This document shows positions 23,871 to 32,480 of a DNA stretch of 36,974 bases, in pieces. Numbering within the stretch: position 1 is the stretch's first letter; each line of letters opens with the position of its first letter. Source of the stretch: an uncultured Pseudomonadota bacterium. Its GTDB lineage: Bacteria > Myxococcota_A > UBA796 > UBA9615. The position numbers and the translations under genes were made by a program. The DNA lies in contig CALAGR010000403.1 in NCBI GenBank assembly GCA_937891735.1, positions 1 through 36,974 on the forward strand, written 5' to 3'. A model generated the notes under the pieces. That model searched no databases, was not told where the DNA came from, and saw nothing but the letters and a program-made list of their open reading frames with translations.

Positions 23871-24401
23871 ATGCCGAGCCGAGCCACCCGAGGGAATCTC
23901 CTCGGGCGTTTTTTCGTCCTGAGTGTGTTGGTACTTGGCCTCGTGGCCGGAGCCAGCTGTGACAAGGGTCGGTCTTCCGACCTGATCACGGGGAAGATCC
24001 TGACGCAGAAGGACGGCGAAGCCCGCCCCGTTGCTCAGGCCCAGGTCATGATCCGTCCGACCACGGTCGATCCGGAGAAGAAGGGCGCCGACGAACAGCC
24101 GGAGGAGCCCGTGAACCTGCGCGGCGTGTCGATCACGAACGACACGGGCTTCTTCGAGATCGCGTCCCTCTCGTCGGACCAGACCTTCCAGGAGTATGGC
24201 CTCCTGAGGAACTGGAAGTACGAGATCACGATCCAGGTCCCGGGTTACTACATCTACAAGGGCCCGTTTTCCTACGAAAAGGGCGGGATCGAACTGGGGA
24301 TCCAGCTCGAAGAGAAGGGCGCCGACGTCGTGGACGACAGCGGCGTGATCCTGATCGACGAGAAGGCGATCCAGTCCGGCGCGATCCGCCGCGGCAACTA
24401 G
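23871..24401 (+). CDS. Lipoprotein paralogue of the preceding gene
   Basis: This is a 176-residue lipoprotein. I place the start at ATG 23871, directly after GGAGGAGGCAG, because it gives a proper signal (basic MPSRATR, hydrophobic FFVLSVLVLGLVAG, lipobox AGASC with Cys30). The frame is open back to GTG 23769 and ATG 23775, the latter with an even better ribosome site, but that 32-residue extension is not signal-like. The body is a beta-sandwich like the previous gene: LITGKILTQKDGE, AQAQVMIRP, NLRGVSITNDTGFFEIASL, YEITIQVPGYYIYKG, and a C-terminal GAIRRG. A terminator-like hairpin overlaps codons 6-15. It is probably surface- or periplasm-facing and works with its paralogue. Confidence 0.8.
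   Translation: MPSRATRGNLLGRFFVLSVLVLGLVAGASCDKGRSSDLITGKILTQKDGEARPVAQAQVMIRPTTVDPEKKGADEQPEEPVNLRGVSITNDTGFFEIASLSSDQTFQEYGLLRNWKYEITIQVPGYYIYKGPFSYEKGGIELGIQLEEKGADVVDDSGVILIDEKAIQSGAIRRGN
23887..23914 (+). terminator. Terminator-like hairpin with T tract inside the lipoprotein start
   Basis: CCCGAGG (23887-23893) and CCTCGGG (23900-23906) are perfect 7-base arms around a 6-base loop, followed after CG by six T residues (23909-23914). This is the form of an intrinsic terminator, but it lies at codons 6-15 of the lipoprotein, downstream of a promoter, a ribosome site and a small upstream frame. It could act as an attenuator. Confidence 0.45.
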
Positions 24402-24454
24402 AACCAGCGCCCATGGCGGTCGCCGTCAAGGCGCTGACCGTCCGCCCGGGATGA

Positions 24455-24485
24455 GCACGGAGCCGCCTCCGCGGTTCCGCCGTGC
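24455..24485 (+). terminator. Hairpin after the second lipoprotein
   Basis: GCACGG (24455-24460) and CCGTGC (24480-24485) bracket a further GC-rich inner stem, in the 108-base gap before the Ser-rich protein. There is no T tract. It could end or stabilise the preceding transcript. Confidence 0.35.
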
Positions 24486-24509
24486 CACTAGCCTGCAAGA
24501 GGTTCAGTC

Positions 24510-25910
24510 ATGATCGACGAAGAGGACGACGAGTACTACGACGACGAGGAAGAGGAAGAAGGCGAAGCCGAAGACGACGAGTATGAGGAGGGCGGCTCCG
24601 AGGAGGATGAAGGTGGCGGCAAGGGCCCCATCATCTTCGCGGTGGTCGCTGGCCTGCTCGCGATCGTGGCTGTCTTCGTCGCCATCAAGTACCTCACGGG
24701 CGACTCCGATACCGAAACCGGCGGCGAGGTCACGGACCTCGAAGGCGGCGGCTCGGAGAGCGCCACCGAAGGTGCTGCCGGCGGCGCCGGCACCACGGAG
24801 GCCGCACCCGACGATGGCCTCGCGCTGGGGTCCGGCTTCGACTTCGGCAGCGTCCTGGGCGGTGACAGCGGATCCGACTCGGGTTCCGGCTCCACGTCTT
24901 CGGGCAGCGCCGGCTCCTCAGGTGGTTCTTCTTCCGGCGGCTCCGGCTCGTCCGGCGGCGGCTCGTCCGCGTCGAGCGGGTCGAGCAGCGGCTCGGGCGG
25001 GTCGAGCAGCGGCTCGGGCGGGTCGAGCAGCGGCTCGGGGAGCAGCAGCGCCGGCGGGTCGAGCAGCAGCAGCTCCGGCGGATCGAGCAGTGGCTCTGGG
25101 AGCAGTGGCTCGGACTCCGGTTCGGACCCCCGCGAGGGCCAGATCATCGAAGAGTCGAACACCCGGGATAGCTCCAAGGGCAGCCGCGACTCGTCTGGCA
25201 GCAGCGACTCATCCAGCGGGTCGGGCGGCGGAAGCAGCACCCCGGAGCCCACGCCCGAGCCCACGCCCGAGCCGGCTACGGCGGCGGCCGAGTCGACCCC
25301 GGAGGCCACTCCGGAGCCCACGCCCGAGCCCGCGCCCGTCGCGAACCTCGACTACGAGAAGGCCACCCTCGCGTCCCTCGGCGGCAAGGCGGGCAGCGGA
25401 AGCCTGTCGTCTGGCGAGCTCGGTCACCTGCAGGGGATCCCTGCAGACCATCCGAACTACACCATCGCCTGGGCCGCGGTGATGGCGAACGCGGAGTCCA
25501 AGAACGACTACAAGGCCCACTGCGCCGCTACTGACAAGATCATGCTGAAGCCGGGCAACCGGTATCACCCCGAGTACAACCTCGAGCGGGCCAAGTGCCT
25601 CATGAGGAATGGTGATCTGGCCGGGGCCATCGATTCGGTGGATCGGACGGTCGGCAACTCGTACGACATGAACCCGAGCACCAAGACGGGTCGGCTCCTT
25701 CTCGCCTACGAGATCAAGGCCCGCTGCCGGACCAAGATGTTCGACGACAACGCCAAGGCGAACTCCGGCATGGGCGACGACGGCAAGCTCAACTCAGCCA
25801 TCCAGGCCTGGAGCGAGTACAAGAACTACGCGGCGGGAATCGGGAACCAGAACGCGCTCCAGAAGTCCGAGCGTGAGCTGGCGGACCTGGAAGCGCGTCG
25901 GGGAAGCTGA
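24510..25910 (+). CDS. Acidic, Ser/Gly-rich single-pass membrane protein with TPEP repeats
   Basis: The 466-residue protein has clear zones. Residues 1-34 are almost all Asp/Glu/Tyr. Residues 40-62 form one membrane helix (IIFAVVAGLLAIVAVFVAIKYL). About 63-240 is a disordered Gly/Ser tract, including a tandem heptapeptide-scale repeat. About 243-277 has PTPEP-type repeats. The C-terminal 185 residues are helical and TPR-like, with three Cys (AHCAATDK, AKCLMRN, ARCRTK). The plan suggests an acidic cytoplasmic tail and a long flexible rod presenting a helical head across the periplasm. I do not recognise a family. The ATG has AGAGG upstream. It is followed five bases later by a large lipoprotein gene. 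Confidence 0.75.
   Translation: MIDEEDDEYYDDEEEEEGEAEDDEYEEGGSEEDEGGGKGPIIFAVVAGLLAIVAVFVAIKYLTGDSDTETGGEVTDLEGGGSESATEGAAGGAGTTEAAPDDGLALGSGFDFGSVLGGDSGSDSGSGSTSSGSAGSSGGSSSGGSGSSGGGSSASSGSSSGSGGSSSGSGGSSSGSGSSSAGGSSSSSSGGSSSGSGSSGSDSGSDPREGQIIEESNTRDSSKGSRDSSGSSDSSSGSGGGSSTPEPTPEPTPEPATAAAESTPEATPEPTPEPAPVANLDYEKATLASLGGKAGSGSLSSGELGHLQGIPADHPNYTIAWAAVMANAESKNDYKAHCAATDKIMLKPGNRYHPEYNLERAKCLMRNGDLAGAIDSVDRTVGNSYDMNPSTKTGRLLLAYEIKARCRTKMFDDNAKANSGMGDDGKLNSAIQAWSEYKNYAAGIGNQNALQKSERELADLEARRGS
24978..25040 (+). repeat. Three tandem 21-base repeats within the Ser/Gly tract
   Basis: Copies at 24978-24998, 24999-25019 and 25020-25040 each read GGGTCGAGCAGCGGCTCGGG plus one base; the last copy has G instead of C at the end. 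They encode GSSSGSG units and point to recent repeat expansion in the linker. Confidence 0.8.
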
Positions 25911-25915
25911 ACGCC

Positions 25916-27607
25916 GTGACGCCTGCTCCGACCAGCGCTGACGCCGAGTGGCGTCCCGAACACCTCCGGCGTCAGGGCCTCGCCCTGGCGCTCGGGGCGT
26001 TCCTCATCGGCGTGATGGGGTGCCCGGGTTCGGACCCGCCCGAGGATGAAGGGGAGGGGGAGGCGACGGGCGTGCCTGTCGCGGCGGCGGCGGAGGGGAC
26101 GGTCGAGAACAGCTGGATGTTCCGGGCTGCCCAGAACCCCGAGATCCTCGCGCCCTTCGAGAAGAAGGACTCCACCGGCCAGGCGTGGCTCGGCATCTAC
26201 CACAACGACCTGAACGCGGCCTTCGCGCCGCTGGGGGCGCTGTGCAAACCGAGCGCGGAGCCTCTCGCCGCCCGCGCGGCGGCGGGCTTCCCCTGCGTCG
26301 GACTGGCGCGGATCCACCTCGAGAAGGCCACGACCTACGCCGTCGCCGCGGAGATCGACCGCATCGCTCGTCGGCAGTTCTACGCGCATCGCCTCGACCG
26401 CCCCGAGGAGGTCCTGATCAGCGTGCACGAAGCCTACTTCTCCGGGGTCAACCTGGTGCTCTCGGGGGCTGCGGCCGAGGGCGAGACCCTGCTGCGTACG
26501 TACGCAGCCTCGGAGCACGCGCTCCCCCTGCTCGCGACGCTGGCCCGGCGGATCAGCGCGGGCGGCTCGGATCCGCTGATCTCCAGGATCTGGGGCAGCT
26601 CCCCGGACGAAGCGCCGGCCGACTCGACCCTGGGCGATCTGCCCGACTCCCCAGAGACCGCGGTCTACCTGCACCGCCTGGCCGTGATGGTCGAGGTGGC
26701 CCAGGGGAACATCGACGGCGCCCTTGGCATGGTCCAGGAGGTGAAGGTCACCCAGATGGACCTGCAGGAGGAACTGGAGCAGCGCACCGACGGGGGCGAG
26801 ACCGTCAAGGTCCTGCTGTCCCACTTCGATTCTGCGTACATGCGCAGCCTTCAGCGGCTGCACGCGCTGGCCGCCAAGCGGGCTGTCGGACGGGCGCCTG
26901 AGCTGGCCCTGCTGGACGTGGAGGCCGAGCTCCTTCTCGGGCGCTCGCCGACCCTGCCTGCCTCGGCGCCGCCGGTGGTGGAAGGCCTCGCGTTCGTGGT
27001 GTTCAGCTCGTGGCCGACCCCGACGGACCGTCTCGAGGCCATGCGCAAGGGAGCGCGTCCGGCGGTCATCAGCCGGCTCGGAGCGGCCGACCCGGTCCTC
27101 CTGGCGACGGCGCGCGAAAAAGTTTCTGACCTTGATATGTTCGTTCGCCTGTCGAACTCGGTGAAGGACCGGTTGACCACGGCAATCCGCACCGCAGGGA
27201 ACGCGAACATGGATATCGGGATGGGCCTCTCGGAGCGGTTCCTCGGGAGGTTGCTCATCGACGGTGCCCACGACATCCAGATGGGGACCGACACCCGCCT
27301 GGAGGTCGTCGAGGGCAAGGACATGGCGACCGCCGGTGTCGCTGCCCGAAGCTTGTTGGAGATGGCGGTGGACAAGAACCCGTCGCCGCCGGCACAGAGC
27401 CTGCGCCGGGCACGACTCTCGTTTAGAAATGACCCCACGTTGCTCGTGGATCTGGCTCGCGCGGAGCTGGACACGAAGCGCCCCTACTACGCGAACGACT
27501 ACATTCGACCCCTGACCGAGGTCTATCCCGAGCTCATCCCGGTACGGGAAGGTCTGACTGCCCTGGACAGCGCATGGAACCCCATGCGCGCCGGAGCGGT
27601 TCGCTGA
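25916..27607 (+). CDS. Large helical-repeat lipoprotein
   Basis: This 563-residue protein starts at GTG 25916, five bases after the previous stop. A long basic N-region leads to the lipobox IGVMGC (Cys36), then an acidic spacer (PPEDEGEGEATG). The mature part is almost entirely helical, with repeated Ala/Leu-rich helices suggestive of TPR/HEAT-like stacking (for example RIHLEKATTYAVAAEIDRIA and LLTVEAELLLG-type blocks), and no catalytic motif. I recognise no family. Its place between the rod-like membrane protein and the peptide importer suggests an envelope scaffold or a partner of that importer. Confidence 0.75.
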   Translation: MTPAPTSADAEWRPEHLRRQGLALALGAFLIGVMGCPGSDPPEDEGEGEATGVPVAAAAEGTVENSWMFRAAQNPEILAPFEKKDSTGQAWLGIYHNDLNAAFAPLGALCKPSAEPLAARAAAGFPCVGLARIHLEKATTYAVAAEIDRIARRQFYAHRLDRPEEVLISVHEAYFSGVNLVLSGAAAEGETLLRTYAASEHALPLLATLARRISAGGSDPLISRIWGSSPDEAPADSTLGDLPDSPETAVYLHRLAVMVEVAQGNIDGALGMVQEVKVTQMDLQEELEQRTDGGETVKVLLSHFDSAYMRSLQRLHALAAKRAVGRAPELALLDVEAELLLGRSPTLPASAPPVVEGLAFVVFSSWPTPTDRLEAMRKGARPAVISRLGAADPVLLATAREKVSDLDMFVRLSNSVKDRLTTAIRTAGNANMDIGMGLSERFLGRLLIDGAHDIQMGTDTRLEVVEGKDMATAGVAARSLLEMAVDKNPSPPAQSLRRARLSFRNDPTLLVDLARAELDTKRPYYANDYIRPLTEVYPELIPVREGLTALDSAWNPMRAGAVR

Positions 27608-27638
27608 CCCTGCCAAGCGGAACTCACGAGGACGCCCG

Positions 27639-29168
27639 ATGACCCGATTTGCTGCTGCTCTCGCACTCCTGATCACGACAGGGACCCTGGCCGTGCCGGC
27701 CATGGCAGACACATTCATCTTCTATGAAGACGAGATGGGTCTGTCCGCCAACCCGATTCACGAGCGGAGCATGAGCGACGTTCGACTGAACGAGCTGGTG
27801 CACATCGCGCTCTGGGCGCCGAACTACGCGGATCAGCCGACGCCGGTGCTCGCGAAGGAAGCGACGCTGGACGACTCTGGGCGGGTGCTCACCATCACGC
27901 TCAACGACGTCAAGTGGAGCGACGGAAAGCCCGTGACGGCCGAGGATGTCGTCTTCACCCTGCAGACCTACAAGAACCCGGAGTCGCGTTCGCTCGACCG
28001 CAACCGCTGGGACTTCATCATGAAGGCGGAGGCGACCGACGAGAAGACGGTGGTGCTGTCCTTCGCGCGCACGTACCGGGAGCCGCCGACCTCCCAGCTG
28101 TACATGAAGGTCATCCCGAAGCACTTCTTCAAGGGCTCCACGGCCGTGGCCTACAACCACTCCTACCGCACCAAGCCGGTGACTGCGGGCCCGTTCGAGG
28201 TCAAGGAGAAGGACCACAAGAACTGGATCCTCAAGAAGTTCAAGTCCACCCGCGACTCGAAGATCGACGAGATCCGCTGCCAGGAGGTCCCCGAGAAGCG
28301 GACCCAGGCGGAGCTGATGTCCTACGAGTACGGCCACGCGATGATCGAGGTGGAGCCCCAGCAGCGGGCCGAGCTCGATGCCGACCAGTGCTGCACTCTG
28401 AAGCCCTATCCCTCCAAGAGCTGGTGGTACACGGCGTTCAACCAGGGGAACGCCCACCTCGCGGATGCGAAGGTCCGCACCGCCATGAGCCTCGCCGTCG
28501 ACCGGCAGCAGGCGCTGGACCTCATCGGCGAGGGTGAGCTGATCTCCGGGCCCTTCACCCTGTCGTCGCGCTACTACAACCACGACGTGACGGTTCCGAC
28601 CCAGGACGTGGCCCAGGCCACCGCGCTCATGGAAGAGGCCGGCTACACGAAGACGGGGCCGAACTGGACCAAGAGCGGCAACACCATCGACCTGCGCTAC
28701 TTCTACGACGAGGCGCTGGGCGAGCAGGGACAGACCGTCGCCACCAACGTGGTCGGGCAGCTCAAGAAGTTCGGCATCAACGTGTCCAACCCGGCAGCCA
28801 TCGGCGGCGAGAGCTGGGAAGAGCGCATCATGCAGAAGAAGGACTACGACCTCGTGATGGGCGTGTGGTCCTTCGATGTGAACGAGGACATCGGCCAGCT
28901 CTTCGCCACCGGTGGCGTGCGGAACTTCATCGGCTACGGCGATGACCGCACCGACCAGCTGCTGAGCGGCGCCTACGAGTCGCAGGACCCGTCCGAGCAG
29001 CAGGCGTACATGAAGGAGATCCACCGGCGTCTCAGCGAGACCGCCCCGTACGTCTTCATGTGGAGCCTGCGCAACTTCAGCGCGATCTCCTGGGACATCG
29101 TCGGCGCCCACATCCAGGCGTTCTTCTACTTCACGCAGTTCCCCGACTGGGACATCAAGAAGGACTAG
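27639..29168 (+). CDS. Peptide/solute-binding protein of an ABC importer (family 5)
   Basis: The 509-residue protein has a Sec signal (MTRFAAALALLITTGTLAVPAMA, cleavage before DT) and no lipobox, so it is free in the periplasm. It shows the DppA/OppA (SBP_bac_5) pattern: LTITLNDVKWSDGKPVTAED then VVFTLQTY; VRTAMSLAVDRQQALD; and ALMEEAGYTK in the second lobe. Ligands of the family are di- or oligopeptides, nickel chelates or opines; which applies is not visible. It begins the ABC importer genes. The second lobe is slightly shorter than in typical members. The ribosome site is GAGGA, nine bases before the ATG. Confidence 0.93.
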   Translation: MTRFAAALALLITTGTLAVPAMADTFIFYEDEMGLSANPIHERSMSDVRLNELVHIALWAPNYADQPTPVLAKEATLDDSGRVLTITLNDVKWSDGKPVTAEDVVFTLQTYKNPESRSLDRNRWDFIMKAEATDEKTVVLSFARTYREPPTSQLYMKVIPKHFFKGSTAVAYNHSYRTKPVTAGPFEVKEKDHKNWILKKFKSTRDSKIDEIRCQEVPEKRTQAELMSYEYGHAMIEVEPQQRAELDADQCCTLKPYPSKSWWYTAFNQGNAHLADAKVRTAMSLAVDRQQALDLIGEGELISGPFTLSSRYYNHDVTVPTQDVAQATALMEEAGYTKTGPNWTKSGNTIDLRYFYDEALGEQGQTVATNVVGQLKKFGINVSNPAAIGGESWEERIMQKKDYDLVMGVWSFDVNEDIGQLFATGGVRNFIGYGDDRTDQLLSGAYESQDPSEQQAYMKEIHRRLSETAPYVFMWSLRNFSAISWDIVGAHIQAFFYFTQFPDWDIKKD

Positions 29169-29224
29169 TCGGCGTTGGAACTGCGGGGGCCGACCAACCA
29201 CGGCAGGCCCGCGTCGGGAGGACG

Positions 29225-30289
29225 ATGAAGACAGCCTGGCTCGTAGGCCAGAAGGTGGGCCACTTTGTGGCCGTCCTGTTCCTGAGCAGCCTGGTTCTCG
29301 CCGGGCTGCTTTGGTTTTCGCCCGGCTCACCCGGCAAGGCGCGCGATCCGATCTCGTGGGAGGGCGCAGCCATCGGCGACCGCGTCTGCGTTGACGCGAG
29401 GTCGTGTGGGGTGCTGCGCTCGATGCCCGAGCCCGCCGAGGGCGAGGTGCGGTCCTCCGACGGCTTCACCTTCGTCAAGGAGTACGTGAAGGTCGACCTC
29501 GGTGTCGAGGGGCAGAAGACCCTGGAGCGGGGGCAGATCCTGGTCCCCGGACCATCGTTCCCCAGCTGGTTCCTCGGCACGTTCTGGCTCGGGGTGCTCA
29601 AGTGGGACATCGGACCGGCCTACACCGGGGATCCGGTCCTCGGCGTCGTGCTCCTCGGGGCTCGCCAGACCATCCCTATCGTGTTCGGCGCCCTCGCCGC
29701 GGCGGTGGTGGTCACCCTGCTGCTGGTGGCGTTCCTGACGTGGCTGCCGTTCCCGTCCATGCGGGGGCTGCTCAGGACGGTCTTGCTGGTGCTGTCGATC
29801 TCGCCCGTGTTCGTGCTGGGCTTCCTCATGACGAAGGCGGGCGTGCTGCCCCACCCGGTGAACTGGTGGGTCGCCCCGCTGGCGTGCGTGGTGATCCTGT
29901 TCGTCGGTGACTCCAACCTGGGCGAGCTGCTGCTCCAGCTGGAGAACGAGTACCGGTTCCTGCGCAGCCGTGACTACATTCACGCGGCGGGCTTGCGGGG
30001 GGCGTCCCTCTTCAAGCACATGCTCCCCGGTCTGCTGCTCCCCCTGGGCACCATGAGCGCAGCGAAGGTCGCCTTCCTGCTCGGCTCGGTGGTGATCGCC
30101 GAGAACATCTACGCGGTCCAGGGCCTCGGCACGCTCTCCCTCAAGGCCGCCACGAAGCCCGATCCGCTGCTGCTGCTCACCCTGACGGTGTTCATCACCG
30201 GCGTCGTCGCGCTCGTCTCGCTCATCCGGGACGTGCTGGAGATCTTCATCGATCCCCGGATCCGCAAGACCGCGGCGGAAGGGGCCTGA
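29225..30289 (+). CDS. ABC importer permease, DppB/OppB-like
   Basis: This 354-residue protein has one N-terminal membrane helix, then about 100 external residues, then five further helices, as in DppB. The EAA-like loop that docks on the ATPase reads SRDYIHAAGLRGASLFKHML (about 253-272). The external part carries two Cys (CVDARSC), which may form a disulphide and are not usual for the family. FLGSFW-type 'FLGTFWLGVLKWDIGPAY' followed by TGDPV matches the conserved 'GDLGxSY' strip. A GGGAGG ribosome site precedes the ATG. It forms the channel with the next gene. Confidence 0.9.
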   Translation: MKTAWLVGQKVGHFVAVLFLSSLVLAGLLWFSPGSPGKARDPISWEGAAIGDRVCVDARSCGVLRSMPEPAEGEVRSSDGFTFVKEYVKVDLGVEGQKTLERGQILVPGPSFPSWFLGTFWLGVLKWDIGPAYTGDPVLGVVLLGARQTIPIVFGALAAAVVVTLLLVAFLTWLPFPSMRGLLRTVLLVLSISPVFVLGFLMTKAGVLPHPVNWWVAPLACVVILFVGDSNLGELLLQLENEYRFLRSRDYIHAAGLRGASLFKHMLPGLLLPLGTMSAAKVAFLLGSVVIAENIYAVQGLGTLSLKAATKPDPLLLLTLTVFITGVVALVSLIRDVLEIFIDPRIRKTAAEGA

Positions 30290-30291
30290 CC

Positions 30292-31296
30292 GTGGATCCC
30301 AACGATCTCGTCCACCGGGACCCGGGTGAGGACGCGCCCGTCGATGGCGTCGCCAACCGCCTCGCCAAGGGCGCGCTGCGTGACATCGTCCAGACGATCC
30401 TGCGCTGGCGCCACGCCGACATCCGGCTGATCTTCGGCACCATCGTCGTGGTCCTGCTGGTCCTGTTCCGCATCGGAGCGGCATTCATCGATGTCGATCA
30501 GCTGCAGACCTACCTCGAGGTCGACCGCACCAGCGGCTTCTCCGCCGGGGCCGCCTACCAGACACCGCAGTGCCGGAGCGTGCCGGGCCTCCTGCTCGGC
30601 AACGACCGCAATGGCTATGCGCTGAGTGCGACGGTGGTCGAGTCCACCCAGGCGTTCTTCTTTCCCGCGCTGCTGTCGTGCGCCATCGCGCTGTTCTTCG
30701 GCACGCTCCTCGGCGCGCTGGCCGGCTACTTCCGGGGAGGGCTGCTGGAGTCCGGCACGAAGCTCCTCCTCACCGTGATCGCGGCCTATCCGCGCCTGAT
30801 CCTGGTCATCGTCGCCGTCGGATTCTTCGTGGCGTTTCTGCATGATCCCGGACGCGCCGTCGGAATGCGCCTGTTCCTGATGGCGGCCATGCTCGGCATC
30901 GCCTACATCCCGGTGCTGGCCCTCGCCATCTATCAGAAGGTGGGCGCGTTCCAGCGCGAGCAGTTCGTGGAGGCGGCCCGAGCACACGGGCTGAGCGACG
31001 GACGCATCCTCGGCTACCACATCCTGTGGGCGAACTGCATGCCGGTCCTGGCGCGCCACTTCTTCTACCTTTTCGGGTATTTCATCCTGGTCGAGACCTC
31101 CCTGTCGTACCTCGGCCCCGAGTACGGAGTGCCGGGCTCGATCCCCAGCTGGGGCAACCTGCTCGCCGGCTGCAGCAAGGGCGAGCTCATGTCCCCGGCG
31201 GTGATCGTGCCAGCTGTCGCGATCGTCACCTCGATCCTGGGCCTGACCTTCCTCGGTGATGCGATCGGCGAACGCTTCGAGAGGGGACGGACATGA
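30292..31296 (+). CDS. ABC importer permease, DppC/OppC-like
   Basis: The 334-residue protein (GTG start two bases after the previous stop) has about six membrane helices. The EAA loop is QFVEAARAHGLSDGRILGYH (about 223-242), and SLSYLGPEYGVPGSIPSWGN near the C-terminus is the DppC hallmark. An external loop of about 70 residues after the first helix is longer than in most DppC. It overlaps the next ATPase gene by four bases. Together with the previous gene it makes the heterodimeric inner-membrane channel. Confidence 0.9.
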   Translation: MDPNDLVHRDPGEDAPVDGVANRLAKGALRDIVQTILRWRHADIRLIFGTIVVVLLVLFRIGAAFIDVDQLQTYLEVDRTSGFSAGAAYQTPQCRSVPGLLLGNDRNGYALSATVVESTQAFFFPALLSCAIALFFGTLLGALAGYFRGGLLESGTKLLLTVIAAYPRLILVIVAVGFFVAFLHDPGRAVGMRLFLMAAMLGIAYIPVLALAIYQKVGAFQREQFVEAARAHGLSDGRILGYHILWANCMPVLARHFFYLFGYFILVETSLSYLGPEYGVPGSIPSWGNLLAGCSKGELMSPAVIVPAVAIVTSILGLTFLGDAIGERFERGRT

Positions 31297-32480
31297 CCGC
31301 CAAGGTCTACGCGCCGGCTCCTGGCGCGATCCTGACCGCCCGCGACGTGTGGGCGGGGGTCCAGGTCGGCAAGATCATCAAGCCCATCGTCCAGGGCGGG
31401 CGCCTCACGGTTCCGCGGGGCGGGATCCTGGGCCTCGTGGGCGAGTCGGGCTCGGGGAAGACCCAGTTCGTCCGGGCGATGATGGGCCTGTCGAGCCTCG
31501 AGCCCGGCGTGTTCGCCGGTTCGGCGATCTATGCGATCGGCGATGGCCCGCCGGTCGATGTGCTCGAGGGGGTCACGACCTACGCTCCCTATCGCCCCCC
31601 CCGGGGGGACGAGCTCTTCCCCCAACGCGAGCGCATCGGTTGGGGCTGGCCGCTCTGGCGCCGACGGCACCGGGCCCGACTGGCGCTGCTGCGTACCCTG
31701 GGCGTGGGCTTCATCTTCCAGAACCCCGTGGGCGCCCTGAATCCGTTTCTCCGCATCGGCACGCAGCTGGTGGAGGCGGTCCGGGTGGCCCACCCCTCGG
31801 CCAACGGAAAGGAGGCCGAAGAGCGCGCCATTCACTGGCTCGCTCAGGTGCACCTGACGGCCGAACGGCAGACGCTGGGCCTGTACCCCCATGAGCTGTC
31901 GGGCGGCATGGCCCAGCGGGTGATGATCGCCCTGGCCCTCGCGGGGGAGCCGCACTTCATCGTCGCGGACGAACCGACCACGGGGCTCGACTCCCACATC
32001 CGCCTCGAGATCGTTGGACTGCTCAACCGCATCATGGGACAGGGCAACCTGAGCGGCATCGTGATCTCCCATGACCTGCCGATGATCGCGCGCCTCTGTG
32101 ACCGCCTGACCGTCATGTACCGCGGTCGGGTCGTCGAGGAGGGCCCGATCGAGGCGCTGGGCAATCCGAAGTCCGACAGCCACCCGTACACCCGGGAGCT
32201 CAAGGAGCGGGCCGAGTCGCTCGCCAAGGGGCGCCATTCGCGGACCCGGGGCGGAGTCGAGAAGACAGGCGGCACCGGTGTCGTCGTCGGAACCGGCTGC
32301 ATCTACCGCTCGCGGTGCGCGATCTACAAAGACGGCGACGTGGACAAAGCCCGGTGCGAGCGGGAACAGCCCCCCATGCGGGTGATCGCAGACGGCCACC
32401 AGGTGGCGTGCCACGCCGAAGACGTGGCGGGTGCGTGGGACGCCGCAACCAGTCTCGAGGCCGGAGGTCACGATGGCTGA
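31293..32480 (+). CDS. ABC importer ATPase, DppD/OppD-like
   Basis: This is a 395-residue ATPase with Walker A GESGSGKT (about 50-57), Q loop FIFQNPVGALNP, signature LSGGMAQRV, Walker B FIVADEPTTGLD and switch His in ISHDL. An insertion of about 45 residues (Pro/Arg-rich) lies between Walker A and the Q loop. The C-terminal domain has a four-Cys set GCIYRSRC, ARCE and ACHAE; in the related mycobacterial DppD the equivalent Cys set binds an iron-sulphur cluster. Its stop overlaps the next ATPase by eight bases. Confidence 0.92.
   Translation: MTAKVYAPAPGAILTARDVWAGVQVGKIIKPIVQGGRLTVPRGGILGLVGESGSGKTQFVRAMMGLSSLEPGVFAGSAIYAIGDGPPVDVLEGVTTYAPYRPPRGDELFPQRERIGWGWPLWRRRHRARLALLRTLGVGFIFQNPVGALNPFLRIGTQLVEAVRVAHPSANGKEAEERAIHWLAQVHLTAERQTLGLYPHELSGGMAQRVMIALALAGEPHFIVADEPTTGLDSHIRLEIVGLLNRIMGQGNLSGIVISHDLPMIARLCDRLTVMYRGRVVEEGPIEALGNPKSDSHPYTRELKERAESLAKGRHSRTRGGVEKTGGTGVVVGTGCIYRSRCAIYKDGDVDKARCEREQPPMRVIADGHQVACHAEDVAGAWDAATSLEAGGHDG

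Noticed and set aside
24978..25040. CRISPR-like tandem repeats
   Set aside because: The repeats are contiguous 21-base units in frame with a Ser/Gly tract and have no spacers.
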